Below are positions 42,039 through 51,982 of a DNA stretch of 64,000 bases, one piece after another. A program made the translations under genes and the position numbers. Under the pieces are notes generated by a model. It did no database searches and had not been told where the DNA came from. It saw nothing but the letters and a program-made list of their open reading frames with translations. The stretch covers positions 1 to 64,000 of the forward strand of contig JAPJBO010000445.1 of NCBI GenBank assembly GCA_030068145.1, read 5' to 3'. The stretch's first letter is position 1. Every line of letters begins with the position of its first letter. This DNA is from Diplonema papillatum (taxonomy: Eukaryota; Euglenozoa; Diplonemea; Diplonemida; Diplonemidae).

Positions 42039-42083
42039 TTCGAGACTGGAGGTCCTATGAACATGCAATGTGAATAGCCTCTA
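42039..42083 (+). repeat. left end of the tRNA-like composite repeat, cut by LINE copy C
   Basis: TTCGAGACTGGAGGTCCTAT and ATGTGAATAGCCTCTA equal the left end at 58589. The sequence then breaks where LINE copy C starts. Confidence 0.8.
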
Positions 42084-44065
42084 GCGCGGCGCAACTCTAG
42101 TCGGCTGCAACTGTTGTTGGCAGTTGCTCACGATCTCATAATCCGAAAAGGAATCGGAGTCTTCGCTTTCTCGCTTGCGCCGATAGGCACGCCGCGATGC
42201 GGAGGACGCGAGTAGCCGGGAAGAGCCGGCGGGAGGGCGCGATCGTTGTGTGACCCGTGGAGGGTCGGAACCAGAATCAGTAAAAGGGCCCGAGTCAGGG
42301 CCTGCCATCGAAGAGGGCCGGGCGGGGCCGGGTGGGCGCGGAGTGTTCGGGCCGGCGAGGCCAGTGCCGTCGTCGCCGAGATCGCGCGTCGTCGTCGTCG
42401 TGCGCGCAGCGCGGCAGCGGGAGAGGCCGTGGGGGTGCATGGCGCGGGTCGCTTCCTGCCTGCTGGCGGGGGGGCGCGCTTCGGGGGCGACTTCGTCGTC
42501 CGCCTCCTCCGGCCACGGCTGGTAGGTGTTCCAGGTGGGGACGGCGCGCGCCGCTTCCGGCCTGTGAGGCCGTCGCTCTCGCCTAGGCTGCGACCGCCAC
42601 CGCCGCCGCCGCCGCGATCCCCGCCGCGACCGCTGCCGCGACCGCTGCCGCGACCGCCGCCGCGTGCGCGGCCGCGGCCGCCGCCACCGTCTCCGTCACT
42701 GTCGTCTCCGCCGCCTCGGCCGCCGCGGCCGCGGCCACGGCCGCGGCCGCCATGACCACCGCCACCCCCGTCGCCACTGCTGCCGTCGCGGCCAGCACCA
42801 CCCCTGTGATGCCCCCGTCCGCAGCACGCGTCGGCGTTCGGGCAGGTCCCACATCGCGTCAGCCGATGCGCCCGGCAGCACTGAATGCGCAGGCCGTCGT
42901 CAGGGCGGTGGTGCACCTGGCAGCACTGGTCAACTACAAGGCTGTAGTTTCTTCGCATGCCAGTGCACACCGCGCACTTCTGCTTCGCGCAGGCATCGCA
43001 GACCGACTGCGTGCGGAGCAGAGGGTCCGCCTGCGCAGCCGGTACAAGCACGGGAAGGCGCGGGCGTTGCGGCAGAGGGGTGGGCACGTCCCAGCGCAGC
43101 GAACGCTGTGCCCGCCGCGCCGCGTCGTACTGCGGGAACACGTCCCCGCCCCAGTTCTTCCCGTCCCCGGCAGCTGCCCGCGGAAAGCTCGTCCCCAGCA
43201 CCCCGTGCGTCTCCTCGCCCCCGGCGAAGCGTGGGCGAGGTGTCAATCCCCCCCACAGCATCGGCGCCCCCAGGGTCCTCATCGAGCCCACCCGGACCTT
43301 CCGCTCGGCAGGCAACGGCGACGGCAGCTGCAGGTCCTGGCACAGGCGGCACAATGTCGACAGCATCGTCCAGAGGGTCTTCCCCCTCTGGTTGGCGGCG
43401 AGCCTTCGTATTCCCGGGGGGGCAGGGACGTCGACCCCGGTGTGGACCTCGAAGTCCACTGCCAGCTCAACGCACGACACCTCGCCTGCGTTGGTCCACC
43501 TCAGTGCCGACAGCCAGCCCTTGAGCGCCCGCATCGCACGGCCGCCGTACGGCCATCTCGGCGGCTCATCCGGAAGGCGGTCGAAGTCGAACAGGTGTTG
43601 CACCGCCGGCAGCGGCGCAGCTGCGTGCCAGGGGTGCATCGGTTGCCCTGCGGAGAGGCGGCGTCGCTCCGCCTCCACGCGTGCAGTGTACACCGCCGCC
43701 ATGAGGCGGTGAAGGGCAGCGACCTCCACCCGCATTCCTTCGACAATAACCCCATGCACACGCGTGCAAGACGGCCACCTCGCCCGGTCCGCCCGCAGGA
43801 GTTCGGCGAAGCAAGGACGGCCGCGAATCTCGTCGTAGGCGGGGCACTCCCACCACAGGTGATCCGCTGTGTCCTGGACGCCCAGGTCGCAGTCCCTGCA
43901 GCCGCGGTCCAGCGGCGGACGCTGAGGTTCCGAAGAGGAGGATTCAACTTTTCGTCGTCTTGTTGCGTTAGTCGGGAGTCATTTGCATGCAAATGAGTAC
44001 CACACTATGCCAGCTTTTCGCTACGTGACTCCAGAAGGGTCACTTTTTCCGCGCTTTCGGCGCGG
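42084..44065 (-). mobile_element. LINE family 1, copy C, with its 3' terminal segment at the wrong end
   Basis: 42084-43945 is the C-terminal half of family 1, nearly identical to copy B. Its 3' end stops at GCGCGGCGCAAC, so the last 120 bp or so are missing there. Those 120 bp, ending in GGCGCGG, instead stand at 43946-44065, beyond the 5' truncation point and in the same orientation. The two pieces overlap by 6 bp (GCGCGG). ACTTTTCACAGC units follow to about 44125, including a further 16-bp scrap of the terminal module. Confidence 0.8.
42128..43945 (-). CDS. LINE copy C C-terminal ORF
   Basis: Open from the truncation point near 43945 (first ATG 43759). It holds the CCHC finger (CRDCD...HLWWEC), ELAVDFEVHTG, GSMRTLGAPMLWGG and GGEETHGVL. 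The Cys/His block CDACAKQKCAVCTG...CCQVHH...CCGRGHH and the Gly/Arg-rich region follow. Near 42385 a small indel relative to copy B shifts the last 80 or so residues into another frame, which also stays open. RT and endonuclease are absent. Confidence 0.8.
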   Translation of the reverse strand, partial: ESSSSEPQRPPLDRGCRDCDLGVQDTADHLWWECPAYDEIRGRPCFAELLRADRARWPSCTRVHGVIVEGMRVEVAALHRLMAAVYTARVEAERRRLSAGQPMHPWHAAAPLPAVQHLFDFDRLPDEPPRWPYGGRAMRALKGWLSALRWTNAGEVSCVELAVDFEVHTGVDVPAPPGIRRLAANQRGKTLWTMLSTLCRLCQDLQLPSPLPAERKVRVGSMRTLGAPMLWGGLTPRPRFAGGEETHGVLGTSFPRAAAGDGKNWGGDVFPQYDAARRAQRSLRWDVPTPLPQRPRLPVLVPAAQADPLLRTQSVCDACAKQKCAVCTGMRRNYSLVVDQCCQVHHRPDDGLRIQCCRAHRLTRCGTCPNADACCGRGHHRGGAGRDGSSGDGGGGGHGGRGRGRGRGGRGGGDDSDGDGGGGRGRARGGGRGSGRGSGRGGDRGGGGGGGRSLGESDGLTGRKRRAPSPPGTPTSRGRRRRTTKSPPKRAPPPAGRKRPAPCTPTASPAAALRARRRRRAISATTALASPARTLRAHPAPPGPLRWQALTRALLLILVPTLHGSHNDRALPPALPGYSRPPHRGVPIGASEKAKTPIPFRIMRS

Positions 44066-44125
44066 AAACTTTTCACAGCTTTTCGTCGTCTTGTTGCGTT
44101 TCACAGCTTTTCACAGCTTGGTACT

Positions 44126-44499
44126 GCTTGGGTACGGCCTCCATAGGCCCTGGTTTACCCCTCCTGGCCCCCCCCCCGTCAGGCCCTTGATAACTTGAGA
44201 AAAATCGTCTGTCCGGCCGCCGAGGCCCACCCAGCTCGTTTGACCACATAATGCTGCCGGTGGCCCTCTGGTGGCCCTTCCTCCTCAATATCCATTTGCA
44301 CTCTCTGGCCGATGGCGTGATGCGAGATCCGAGAACAAGGAGAAATGACTCGAAGGCACCGACGATCGATGGCTGAGACCCAAAATGGCTTTGGCCAAGG
44401 TCTATAGTCCTACTTTGAACTTCGGGGACTCTAGACTCCCACCTCGAACTAAGCATCGCCCGAACTTAGCTTCGCCAGCCTAAAGAGCATACACCCTGT
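44126..44499. other. no gene recognised
   Basis: A short patch at 44455-44480 (CGCCCGAACTTAGCTTCGCC) belongs to the 16-17-bp tandem repeat that fills 58980-59460. Confidence 0.4.
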
Positions 44500-45600
44500 C
44501 GCCACTTCCCGGGGAAGGCTGAGGCCCCCGTGTCAGCAAAGCCTAGGTCGTTGATGGCTCGTGCTAGATATCCTATCTGCAACCCTTTTTCGGCAAACGT
44601 TTCCCCAGGCAGCTTGGATCGCGTGTAGGCCTCAAAACCCAAAGCGAGTTCCACGCCGGTCGTAGGAGAGGGGGGGTGTTGACCCAACGTAGATTCCTTA
44701 GCCAGTAGACTAGCGTCGCCGCGAAGCGCGTCCTGATCTGCTTCGTGAGGAGCTCACGGCTGTCCCTTGCCAGCTCAACGTCATATCTCCCTGCCGCGGC
44801 GGAGGCAAGCTCCCAGGGGCGCGTCGTCGCGATATTGCGCTGCGCTTGCGCCATCTCGATGGAGATGGTCCCGATCAGCTTCTGGACCCTCTCCACGAGT
44901 ACCGGCGGGGTTCCGATGGGGGGAATCCCCCGTGTGCTCAGGCATAGGGGCATATTCTGTGCCGCCACTCCTGCGACGTCGAGTCGGCAGCGTAGATTGA
45001 CCCACCTGCGGGCATTCCCAGAAATAGTGTAGCAGGGTCCCCGGCGTCCCACCGTCGCAGAACTCGCATACGCCGTCACCCATTCCCCATTTTCTGTTGC
45101 ACCACTCGCGAGAGTACACCGCTCCTGCGATGCATTTGCGGATTGCAAAGCTGAGCCTGTCCCCCGTCGCGCGGTTCTGCCACAGTCTGTTCAGCAGGCG
45201 CACATCCACCCCCCTCTCGATACCCGAGTAGCCTTGCCTTTGTGTCGTCAGGTAGCGCCACGCTCGAAGACGCAGGCCCTCACGGACGAAGTGCAGTGCC
45301 TCCTTCCCGGAAAAAGGCACGGTCGCACCTTCGAACGATAGCAACTCGAAACTGTGCCGCTTCGCCGGCAAGAAACGTATCTCCCGAAGGAGATTGGATA
45401 GCAGCCCGACGGGGCCCTTTAAGGAGGCGTCAGCCCCGGATACAAGGAGGGCATCCATTCGCAGCCGAAACCTCTCCTTCTGGTATTGCTTCGCGGCGGT
45501 GCGGAGTGAGCTGTACCCGGAGGCGCATGCCGGATCGCACAAGTGCGCCTTCGCAACAAGAAGGACAACAGACGCCTACACGCCACTTACTCGATGCGAG
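44500..45600 (-). pseudogene. relic of a third LINE type (C-terminal part)
   Basis: A frame at 44781-45542 carries RLLNRLWQNRATGDRLSFAI and a finger CEFCDGGTPGTLLHYFWEC, the CxxC...H...C arrangement found after the RT of many LINEs. The match then continues in another frame (44573-45148: RWVNLRCRLDVAGVAAQN... to ELLTKQIRTRFAATLVYWL), so there is at least one frame change. It does not resemble families 1 or 2 outside the finger. No RT part is visible upstream. Confidence 0.65.
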
Positions 45601-46145
45601 GAAGTAACCGTGCCGGACAGAACGCACGGCGTTGACGAGCCCAGAAACACAGGGTCCATGCTGACAATGGTCTAGAAACAAAAGGCGTGTCAGTCGGTGC
45701 CTCGGCGAAGAAAGTGAATCCCAGGAAAAATGATTCACAGGAGGATCGACGGTGGGGTGTGGTAAATCGTCGACGAAGTGTCATCGACGAGCGAGGGAGA
45801 ATGTGGCATTGCGACCGTCACGAGTTGCACCACGTCAACAGCGCCGAGTAACCCTTCCGGAATCAAGCGAAAGGCTGCTCACTCGGGACTCATCATCCTT
45901 TTCCTGGGTACCACTGGAGGCTGGGCGGAAGAATTCTCTAAGGTGAAAAGGTCAAAATCCCCGGGAAAACTGCGGCCCAAAAAAAAAAACCTAAAGTGCG
46001 AGTTTTGAGGTATTGCGGCCCAAAAAAAAAATTTTTTTTTTTTCCTTGACCCACCCCTGGGGACCGCCGTGGACGGTGGCTGTGGGGCTAGGGTCGTCTA
46101 GGGGGATAGGGGCACGAAAAAAACTCCAGGAAAACAAAATCAATT
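45601..46145. other. no gene; A/T-rich homopolymer runs
   Basis: Runs of A and T at 45979-46040 next to GCGGCCCAAAAAAAAAA, which occurs twice. A CAAAATCCCCGGGAAAACTG-like stretch resembles 58554-58575. Confidence 0.4.
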
Positions 46146-49100
46146 CACAACTTTTCGTCGTCTTGTTGCGTTAGTGGGGAGTCATTTGCAAGCAAATGAG
46201 TACCACACTACAACTTTTCACAACTTTGCAGACCTTTGCAGAGCTCTGCACAACAATGTGTCAAACCTAATTATGAAAAGTTGCGATCTCACTCTTGCTG
46301 CAGTCAATGTTGGCTCGCTGGCCCTGCACATTGACGAGGTGCGTGCGATGGCCCCCGCAGACGCGATTGCGGTGCTGGAGACGTCGATGGGCGAGTTGCA
46401 GCAGACGCAGGCGACGGACTATCTCGCGAGACCGTGCGCCGTCGACGGGTCGAGGTGGAAGACGCTGTGGGGGCCGCCGCAACCGCCGAAGCGCAGCAAG
46501 CACTGTCCGCACGGAAACCCGCATTCCGGGCAGAAGGGGGGCGGAGTCGTTGTGCTTGCCAGGCAGCCGGGGGTGGCCCACCTGCTGCCCAACGAATCGC
46601 TGCAGGAAGTGCGCAACCGGGTCATCCACACGATGATCGCGACGGGGGTCGGACGGATGTTCGTACACCTATTTGCAGTCTACGCCCCATCGGGGAACAC
46701 GGCAGCGGCGTCCCGGGAGCGGCTCCTGCAGACGGTCCTCTTCGAGGCGCAGGCCATGGTGGGGCAGGCCCCGGCGGTCGTAATGGGCGACTTCAACACG
46801 GACGTTGAGCGGTCGCCGGCGCTTCGGCATGCCCTCAGCAACGGGTGGACGGACGCAGCGCAGCTGCAGGCGGCGTGCGAGGGAGGACGACCGCCCAACA
46901 CCTACACGGGCACGAACACGTCCGGCACGCGCATCGACTACGCCCTGATGAACCGCGCGGCCGCGTCCGCCTTTGTTGCATGCGAGACGATCGGGGTAGG
47001 GAGCGTGAGGGGCCACCGCTGCGTCCGGATTCGACTCGCGGTGCAGGCGTTCGAACAGCAGACATGGAGGTTCAACGTGCCGCGAGCGATACCCGTGAAG
47101 CCGGCAGGTAGGGTCGTTGAGGCCCCGAGGCTGGATGCCGTGTGCGCCGCCGCCCGCGAGGGGGACGTCGAAGGGGCGTGGATGGCGCTCTCCGCAATAT
47201 GCGAGCAGTACCTGCTAGACCGCAGCGGGATGCCTGCCTGTGAGAGACGTGCGCACACCGGCCGCGGAAACTCGGAGCTGAAGATGACTCGCGTTGCGGC
47301 GAGGAGTACGCCGGACCGGGGCGTGGCGTGCGAGACGGAGCTGAGGCACGGGAATGCGATCCGGCGTCTGGAGCACTACGTCTACCAGCGAGCTCGCCTA
47401 GAAGCGTCCGGACCATTCCAGGTGCCCCAAGAACTCCGCTTGTGCTGGCTGCGCTGTCTCGCCGTGATCCGTGGCGGCGGGGTCGGCGGGCCGCCCCCCT
47501 CCGACCCGCCGAGCGCAGAGGTCGCCCGCGTTTACTTGCACGACGTACGACTGCGCAGTGCGAGATACAACGCGGCTGCGGCGAGGGTACGGAAGAGGCA
47601 GCAACACGAGAGGCAGCTGACGATGTTTGGGACGGATCGCCGGGCTCTTGTGACGATGCTACGGGGGGGTCCGGGGCAGGCGGCCGATGCGGTGCGAACA
47701 GCGGACGGGCGGCTCACCGCCAACGTCGAGGAGATGGACGAGGTGCTGCAGGAGGCGTGGGACCCGATCCTGCGCATGTACGGGGAAGGACGCCCAGAGC
47801 CCGAGTACGAGGTGTTCCGCAGGGCCTTCGAGGGTTTTATTCCCCGCCGCCAGATGGACCTGCGGGATGTGACCGGGAGGGAGCTACGGGATGTGCTCAA
47901 CAAGCGGAAGAAGAGGACTACGGCGTGTGGGGTGGACGGCTGGCGCTTGGACGAGCTGAAGGCCCTGCCCGACGAGCTGCTGGACGGGTTCGCGACGCTC
48001 TTCAATCTGGTAGAGGAGCGAGGGGAGTGGCCGAAGGGTATGCTGACGTCGTTGGTGTCGCTCATACCAAAGACCGACGACACCTCGCCAACGAACTTGC
48101 GGCCAATCACCGTGACGAGCTGCGTCTATCGGTTGTGGGCCTGCAGGCGTTTGCAAGACGTCATGGAGTGGCAAGAGGGCTGGGTGCTACCGACACAGCA
48201 TGGCTTCCGCTCGGGGCACAGAACGGACGATGTCCTCATGGAGCTGACGACGTTGATCGAGGAGACGCTGCTGGACGAGACGAAATCGCTTTACATGGTG
48301 GCGCTGGACTTCGCGAAATGTTTTGACCGGGTTCCGCAGGGTATCGTTCTCAGTCTTGCAGAGGAGATGGGTCTCGACGCGCGCATCTTGCGCCCCTTGC
48401 GCGCCATGTACCGCGGCATGAAGCGACGGTTCAAGCTGCCGCTCGGCGTGGGCTCCGAGTTCGAGGTGACAAATGGCATTCTGCAGGGCTGCCCGCTGTC
48501 GGTCATACTGATCAACGCGCTATTGTCGGTAGTGCTCCGCGCGGTTTCGGTGCGGGTGCCGGAGGTGTCTTCGGAGTCGTTGGCGGATGACGCCACGCTC
48601 CTTGCGCCGGCGGAAGCCGAGCTGCAGCAGGCGGTCGACATCGTCGCGCGGTTCTGTGCCCTGACCGGGATGCGCCTCAACATGTCGAAAACCGTGGCAA
48701 TGGGTATCCGTGCGGGCTCGACGCAGCAGCGCAGGCGGCGACCGTACGCCAGCGCGGTGAAGGTGGGCGGCGAGGCCATAGTGACGGCGACGTCTGCGAA
48801 GATCCTCGGGGTGCGAACGAGTGTGGAGAGCGTCCGAGCGAGTCGGGCCAACGATGCGCGTCTGAGCGCACATGACGGTCTGATTGACAGGCTGAGTACC
48901 TCGAAGCTTCCGTTCGATGTCCGCTGCGAGGTGGCGAGTTCGAACGTTCTCAGCAGTGTCCTTGCGGGGTGCTCCTACGAGACGTACACGCAGACGCGCC
49001 TGAAGGGGCTCCGGACGCGGGTCGTAAGGGGCGCTTTTGGGAGCAGGCAGCCGTCGAGAAGCGTGACGGCGGTGCTGTCGATCCTGGCGAAGGGTCACCG

Positions 49101-51651
49101 TCTTGATCCGATGATTGCTCGGCCGTACAGGATTCTATGCTCGTTTTTCGACGCGTGCGAGAGGCTCCCCCGCGTGTATGCCCGCATGCTGAACATCGCC
49201 CGGCTTTACAGCCGGCACGGTGTGTTGTTGCCGGAGGCGCGCCTAGGTCCTGTCGGGATCGCCATCTCTGACGGTTTCACGGTCGCGGGCATCGGTTACG
49301 AAGGTCGCGATTTTGCGACCGCGGCGCTCGAGGGCCGCCGGCTTCTCGACATGGAGAGGGGCGAGAGGCACCACGCCATCCGGGCGCGGCTACGGCAGAC
49401 TACCTGGACGCAGCTTGCGAGGCAACGACCGTCTTACGACGGTGTGCAGGCAGGGGTGGACTGCAGGCGTACGAACGAGCTGCGCCTGGCGACGGCTGAC
49501 GCTGGCGAGAAACGTGCACTGGCGGTGATCCTGTCCGGGGGTGTGTTTCTCGCAGCGCGGTGGGGACGGAATGCGCGTGCGAACGGAGGGGCGGCCGGGT
49601 CGGACGGGTCGCCGAGCTCCTCGGCGTCCGTGTCGTCGACCGCCTCTGATACGACAGGCAGCTTTGACGAGCACGCCTCCGAATCCTCCTCTTCGGAACC
49701 TCAGCGTCCGCCGCTGGACCGCGGCTGCAGGGACTGCGACCGAGGCGTCCAGGACACAGCGGATCACCTGTGGTGGGAGTGCCCCGCCTACGACGAGATC
49801 CGCGGCCGTCCTTGCTTCGCCGAACTCCTGCGGGCGGACCGGGCGAGGTGGCCGTCTTGCACGCGTGTGCATGGGGTTATTGTCGAAGGAATGCGGGTGG
49901 AGGTCGCGGCCCTTCACCGCCTCATGGCGGCGGTGTACACTGCACGCGTGGAGGCGGAGCGACGCCGCCTCTCCGCGGTGCAACCGATGCACCCCTGGCA
50001 CGCAGCTGCGCCGCTGCCGGCGGTGCAACACCTGTTCAACTTCGACCGCCTTCCGGATGAGCCGCCGAGATGGCCGTACGGCGGCCGTGCGATGCGGGCG
50101 CTCAAGGGCTGGCTGTCGGCACTGAGGTGGACCGACGCGGGCGAGGTGTCGTGCGTCGAGCTGGCAGTGGACTTCGAGGTCCACACCGGGGTCGACGTCC
50201 CTGCCCCCCCGGGAATACGAAGGCTCGCCGCCAACCAGAGGGGGAAGACCCTCTGGACGATGCTGTCGACATTGTGCCGCCTGTGCCGAGACCTGCAGCT
50301 GCCGTCGCCGTTGCCTGCCGAGCGGAAGGTCCGGGTGGGCTCGATGAGGACCCTGGGGGCGCCGATGCTGTGGGGGGGATTGACACCTCGCCCACGCTTC
50401 GCCGGGGGCGAGGAGACGCACGGGGTGCTGGAGGCGAGCTTTCCGCGGGCAGCTGCCGGGGACGGGAAGAACTGGGGCGGGGACGTGTTCCCGCAGTACG
50501 ACGCGGCGCGGCGGGCACAGCGTTCGCTGCGCTGGGACGTGCCCACCCCTCTGCCGCAACGCCCGCGCCTTCCCGTGCTTGTACCGGCTGCGCAGGCGGA
50601 CCCTCTGCTCCGCACGCAGTCGGTCTGCGATGCCTGCGCAAAGCAGAAGTGCGCGGTGTGCACTGGCATGCGAAGAAACTACAGCCTTGTAGTTGACCAG
50701 TGCTGCCAGGTGCACCACCGCCCGGACGACGGCCTGCGCATTCAATGCTGCCGGGCGCATCGGCTGACGCGATGCGGGACCTGCCCGAACGCCGACGCGT
50801 GCTGCGGACGGGGGCATCACAGGGGTGGTGCTGGCCGCGACAGCAGCAGTGGCGACGGGGGTGGCGGTGGTCATGGCGGCCGCGGCCGTGGCCGCGGCCG
50901 CGGCGGCCGGGGCGGCGGAGACAACAGTGGCGGAGACGGTGGCGGCGGCCGCGGCACTGGTCGCGGCCGCGCACGCGGCGGCGCACGCGGCGGCGCACGC
51001 GGTGGCGGTCGCGGCGGCGGCGGCGGTGGCGGTCGCGGCGAGAGCGACGGCCTCACAGGCCGGAAGCGGCGCGCGCCGTCCCCACCGGGGACACCTACCA
51101 GCCGTGGCCGGAGAAGGCGGACGACGAAATCGCCCCCGAAGCGCGCCCCCCCGCCAGCAGGCAGGAAGCGACCCGCGCCTTGCACCCCCACGACCTCTCC
51201 CGCAGCCGCGCTGCGCGCACGACGACGACGCGCCGATCTCGGCGACGACGGCACTGGCCTCGCCGGCCCGAACACACCGCGCCCACCCGGCCCCGCCCGG
51301 CCCTCTTCGATGGCAGGCCCTGACTCGGGCTCTTTTTCTGATTCTGGTTCCGACCCTCCACGGGTCACGCAACGATCGCGCCCTCCCGCCGGCTCTTCCC
51401 GGCTACTCACGTCCTCCGCATCGCGGCGTGCCTATCGGCGCAAACGAGAAAGCGAAGACTCCGATTCCTTTTCGGATTATGAGATCGTGAGCAACTGCCA
51501 ACAACAGTTGCAACCGACTAGAGTTGCGCCGCGCCGAAAGCGCGGAAAAAGTGACCCTTCTGGAGTCACGTAGCGAAAAGCTGGCATAGTGTGGTACTCA
51601 TTTGCTTGCAAATGACTCCCCACTACCGCAACAAGACGACGAAAAGTTGTG
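46146..51651 (+). mobile_element. LINE family 1, copy B: 5'-truncated, open ORF, inverted 65-bp ends
   Basis: Starts with 65 bp (46146-46210) that recur inverted at 51587-51651 with one mismatch. The left one is followed by CTTTTCACAACTTTGCAGAC... to GTGTCAAACC, as beside copy A. LINE sequence proper begins at about 46285, just after the point where the second 2A motif ends in copy A, so ORF1 and both 2A motifs are missing. From there to the 3' module it is complete. ATT stands directly outside both ends, too short to be trusted as a target duplication. Confidence 0.85.
46273..51573 (+). CDS. LINE copy B endonuclease-reverse transcriptase, intact frame
   Basis: 1766 codons without a stop from an ATG at 46273. 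That ATG lies in the flanking DNA, not in the native element, so the first residues (MKSC) are chimeric. Endonuclease: LAAVNVGSL, VLETSM, VVMGDFNTD (about 46780-46803), RIDYALM, RGHR. RT: ALDFAKCFDRVP, GILQGCPLS, ESLADDATL (48574-48600; Leu in place of Tyr/Phe). Finger CRDCDRGVQDTADHLWWEC (about 49726-49782). Cys/His block at about 50625-50820, Gly/Arg-rich region at about 50820-51060, Ser/Asp-rich end SEDSDSFSDYE. All catalytic residues I can check are present, and divergence from A and C is low, so it inserted recently. Confidence 0.9.
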   Translation: MKSCDLTLAAVNVGSLALHIDEVRAMAPADAIAVLETSMGELQQTQATDYLARPCAVDGSRWKTLWGPPQPPKRSKHCPHGNPHSGQKGGGVVVLARQPGVAHLLPNESLQEVRNRVIHTMIATGVGRMFVHLFAVYAPSGNTAAASRERLLQTVLFEAQAMVGQAPAVVMGDFNTDVERSPALRHALSNGWTDAAQLQAACEGGRPPNTYTGTNTSGTRIDYALMNRAAASAFVACETIGVGSVRGHRCVRIRLAVQAFEQQTWRFNVPRAIPVKPAGRVVEAPRLDAVCAAAREGDVEGAWMALSAICEQYLLDRSGMPACERRAHTGRGNSELKMTRVAARSTPDRGVACETELRHGNAIRRLEHYVYQRARLEASGPFQVPQELRLCWLRCLAVIRGGGVGGPPPSDPPSAEVARVYLHDVRLRSARYNAAAARVRKRQQHERQLTMFGTDRRALVTMLRGGPGQAADAVRTADGRLTANVEEMDEVLQEAWDPILRMYGEGRPEPEYEVFRRAFEGFIPRRQMDLRDVTGRELRDVLNKRKKRTTACGVDGWRLDELKALPDELLDGFATLFNLVEERGEWPKGMLTSLVSLIPKTDDTSPTNLRPITVTSCVYRLWACRRLQDVMEWQEGWVLPTQHGFRSGHRTDDVLMELTTLIEETLLDETKSLYMVALDFAKCFDRVPQGIVLSLAEEMGLDARILRPLRAMYRGMKRRFKLPLGVGSEFEVTNGILQGCPLSVILINALLSVVLRAVSVRVPEVSSESLADDATLLAPAEAELQQAVDIVARFCALTGMRLNMSKTVAMGIRAGSTQQRRRRPYASAVKVGGEAIVTATSAKILGVRTSVESVRASRANDARLSAHDGLIDRLSTSKLPFDVRCEVASSNVLSSVLAGCSYETYTQTRLKGLRTRVVRGAFGSRQPSRSVTAVLSILAKGHRLDPMIARPYRILCSFFDACERLPRVYARMLNIARLYSRHGVLLPEARLGPVGIAISDGFTVAGIGYEGRDFATAALEGRRLLDMERGERHHAIRARLRQTTWTQLARQRPSYDGVQAGVDCRRTNELRLATADAGEKRALAVILSGGVFLAARWGRNARANGGAAGSDGSPSSSASVSSTASDTTGSFDEHASESSSSEPQRPPLDRGCRDCDRGVQDTADHLWWECPAYDEIRGRPCFAELLRADRARWPSCTRVHGVIVEGMRVEVAALHRLMAAVYTARVEAERRRLSAVQPMHPWHAAAPLPAVQHLFNFDRLPDEPPRWPYGGRAMRALKGWLSALRWTDAGEVSCVELAVDFEVHTGVDVPAPPGIRRLAANQRGKTLWTMLSTLCRLCRDLQLPSPLPAERKVRVGSMRTLGAPMLWGGLTPRPRFAGGEETHGVLEASFPRAAAGDGKNWGGDVFPQYDAARRAQRSLRWDVPTPLPQRPRLPVLVPAAQADPLLRTQSVCDACAKQKCAVCTGMRRNYSLVVDQCCQVHHRPDDGLRIQCCRAHRLTRCGTCPNADACCGRGHHRGGAGRDSSSGDGGGGGHGGRGRGRGRGGRGGGDNSGGDGGGGRGTGRGRARGGARGGARGGGRGGGGGGGRGESDGLTGRKRRAPSPPGTPTSRGRRRRTTKSPPKRAPPPAGRKRPAPCTPTTSPAAALRARRRRADLGDDGTGLAGPNTPRPPGPARPSSMAGPDSGSFSDSGSDPPRVTQRSRPPAGSSRLLTSSASRRAYRRKRESEDSDSFSDYEIVSNCQQQLQPTRVAPRRKRGKSDPSGVT

Positions 51652-51659
51652 ATTTTTTG

Positions 51660-51938
51660 TGCTAAAAAATAGGTGGATCACCCCATTGGACTAGATAATA
51701 AAGCAAGCTTTTTTTTATCCTTCCGAAAGGTATGCGGGTGGCAGAGTGAGCGGGCGTCGGCCTTCAGGCCGGTCGGTCCGGGTTCGAACCCCGCCCATGA
51801 CACTTTTTCGGTCAAAGATTGTTTTCGAGGTTTGTTGCGTTTCGGGGTCCAATGTCCGAAACTTGCGTTTTTTGCGGAGTTTCTCAGTATCTGCGGTATT
51901 CGATTCGGGTCACCCCGGGGAAAAGGCTGCCCCAGGGC

Positions 51939-51981
<43 letters not shown>

Positions 51982-51982
51982 T
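51660..51982 (+). repeat. tRNA-like composite repeat, copy 1 (left part)
   Basis: Holds the ACTAGATAATA block, then a tRNA-like module at 51738-51800: A box TGGCAGAGTGAG, hairpin GGCCTTCAGGCC, B box GGTTCGAACCC. The shared tail TTTTCGGTCAAAGATTGTTT...GGAGTTTCTCAGTATC and a run of about 40 C at 51941-51981 follow. It resumes at 53241 after the TIR element at 51983-53240. Box A and B fit a pol III promoter, so this may be SINE-derived. Confidence 0.75.

Noticed and set aside
49390-51372. 660-codon minus-strand frame opposite copy B
   Set aside because: Arg/Pro/Ala-rich, without domains, antisense to an RT gene with all its motifs.
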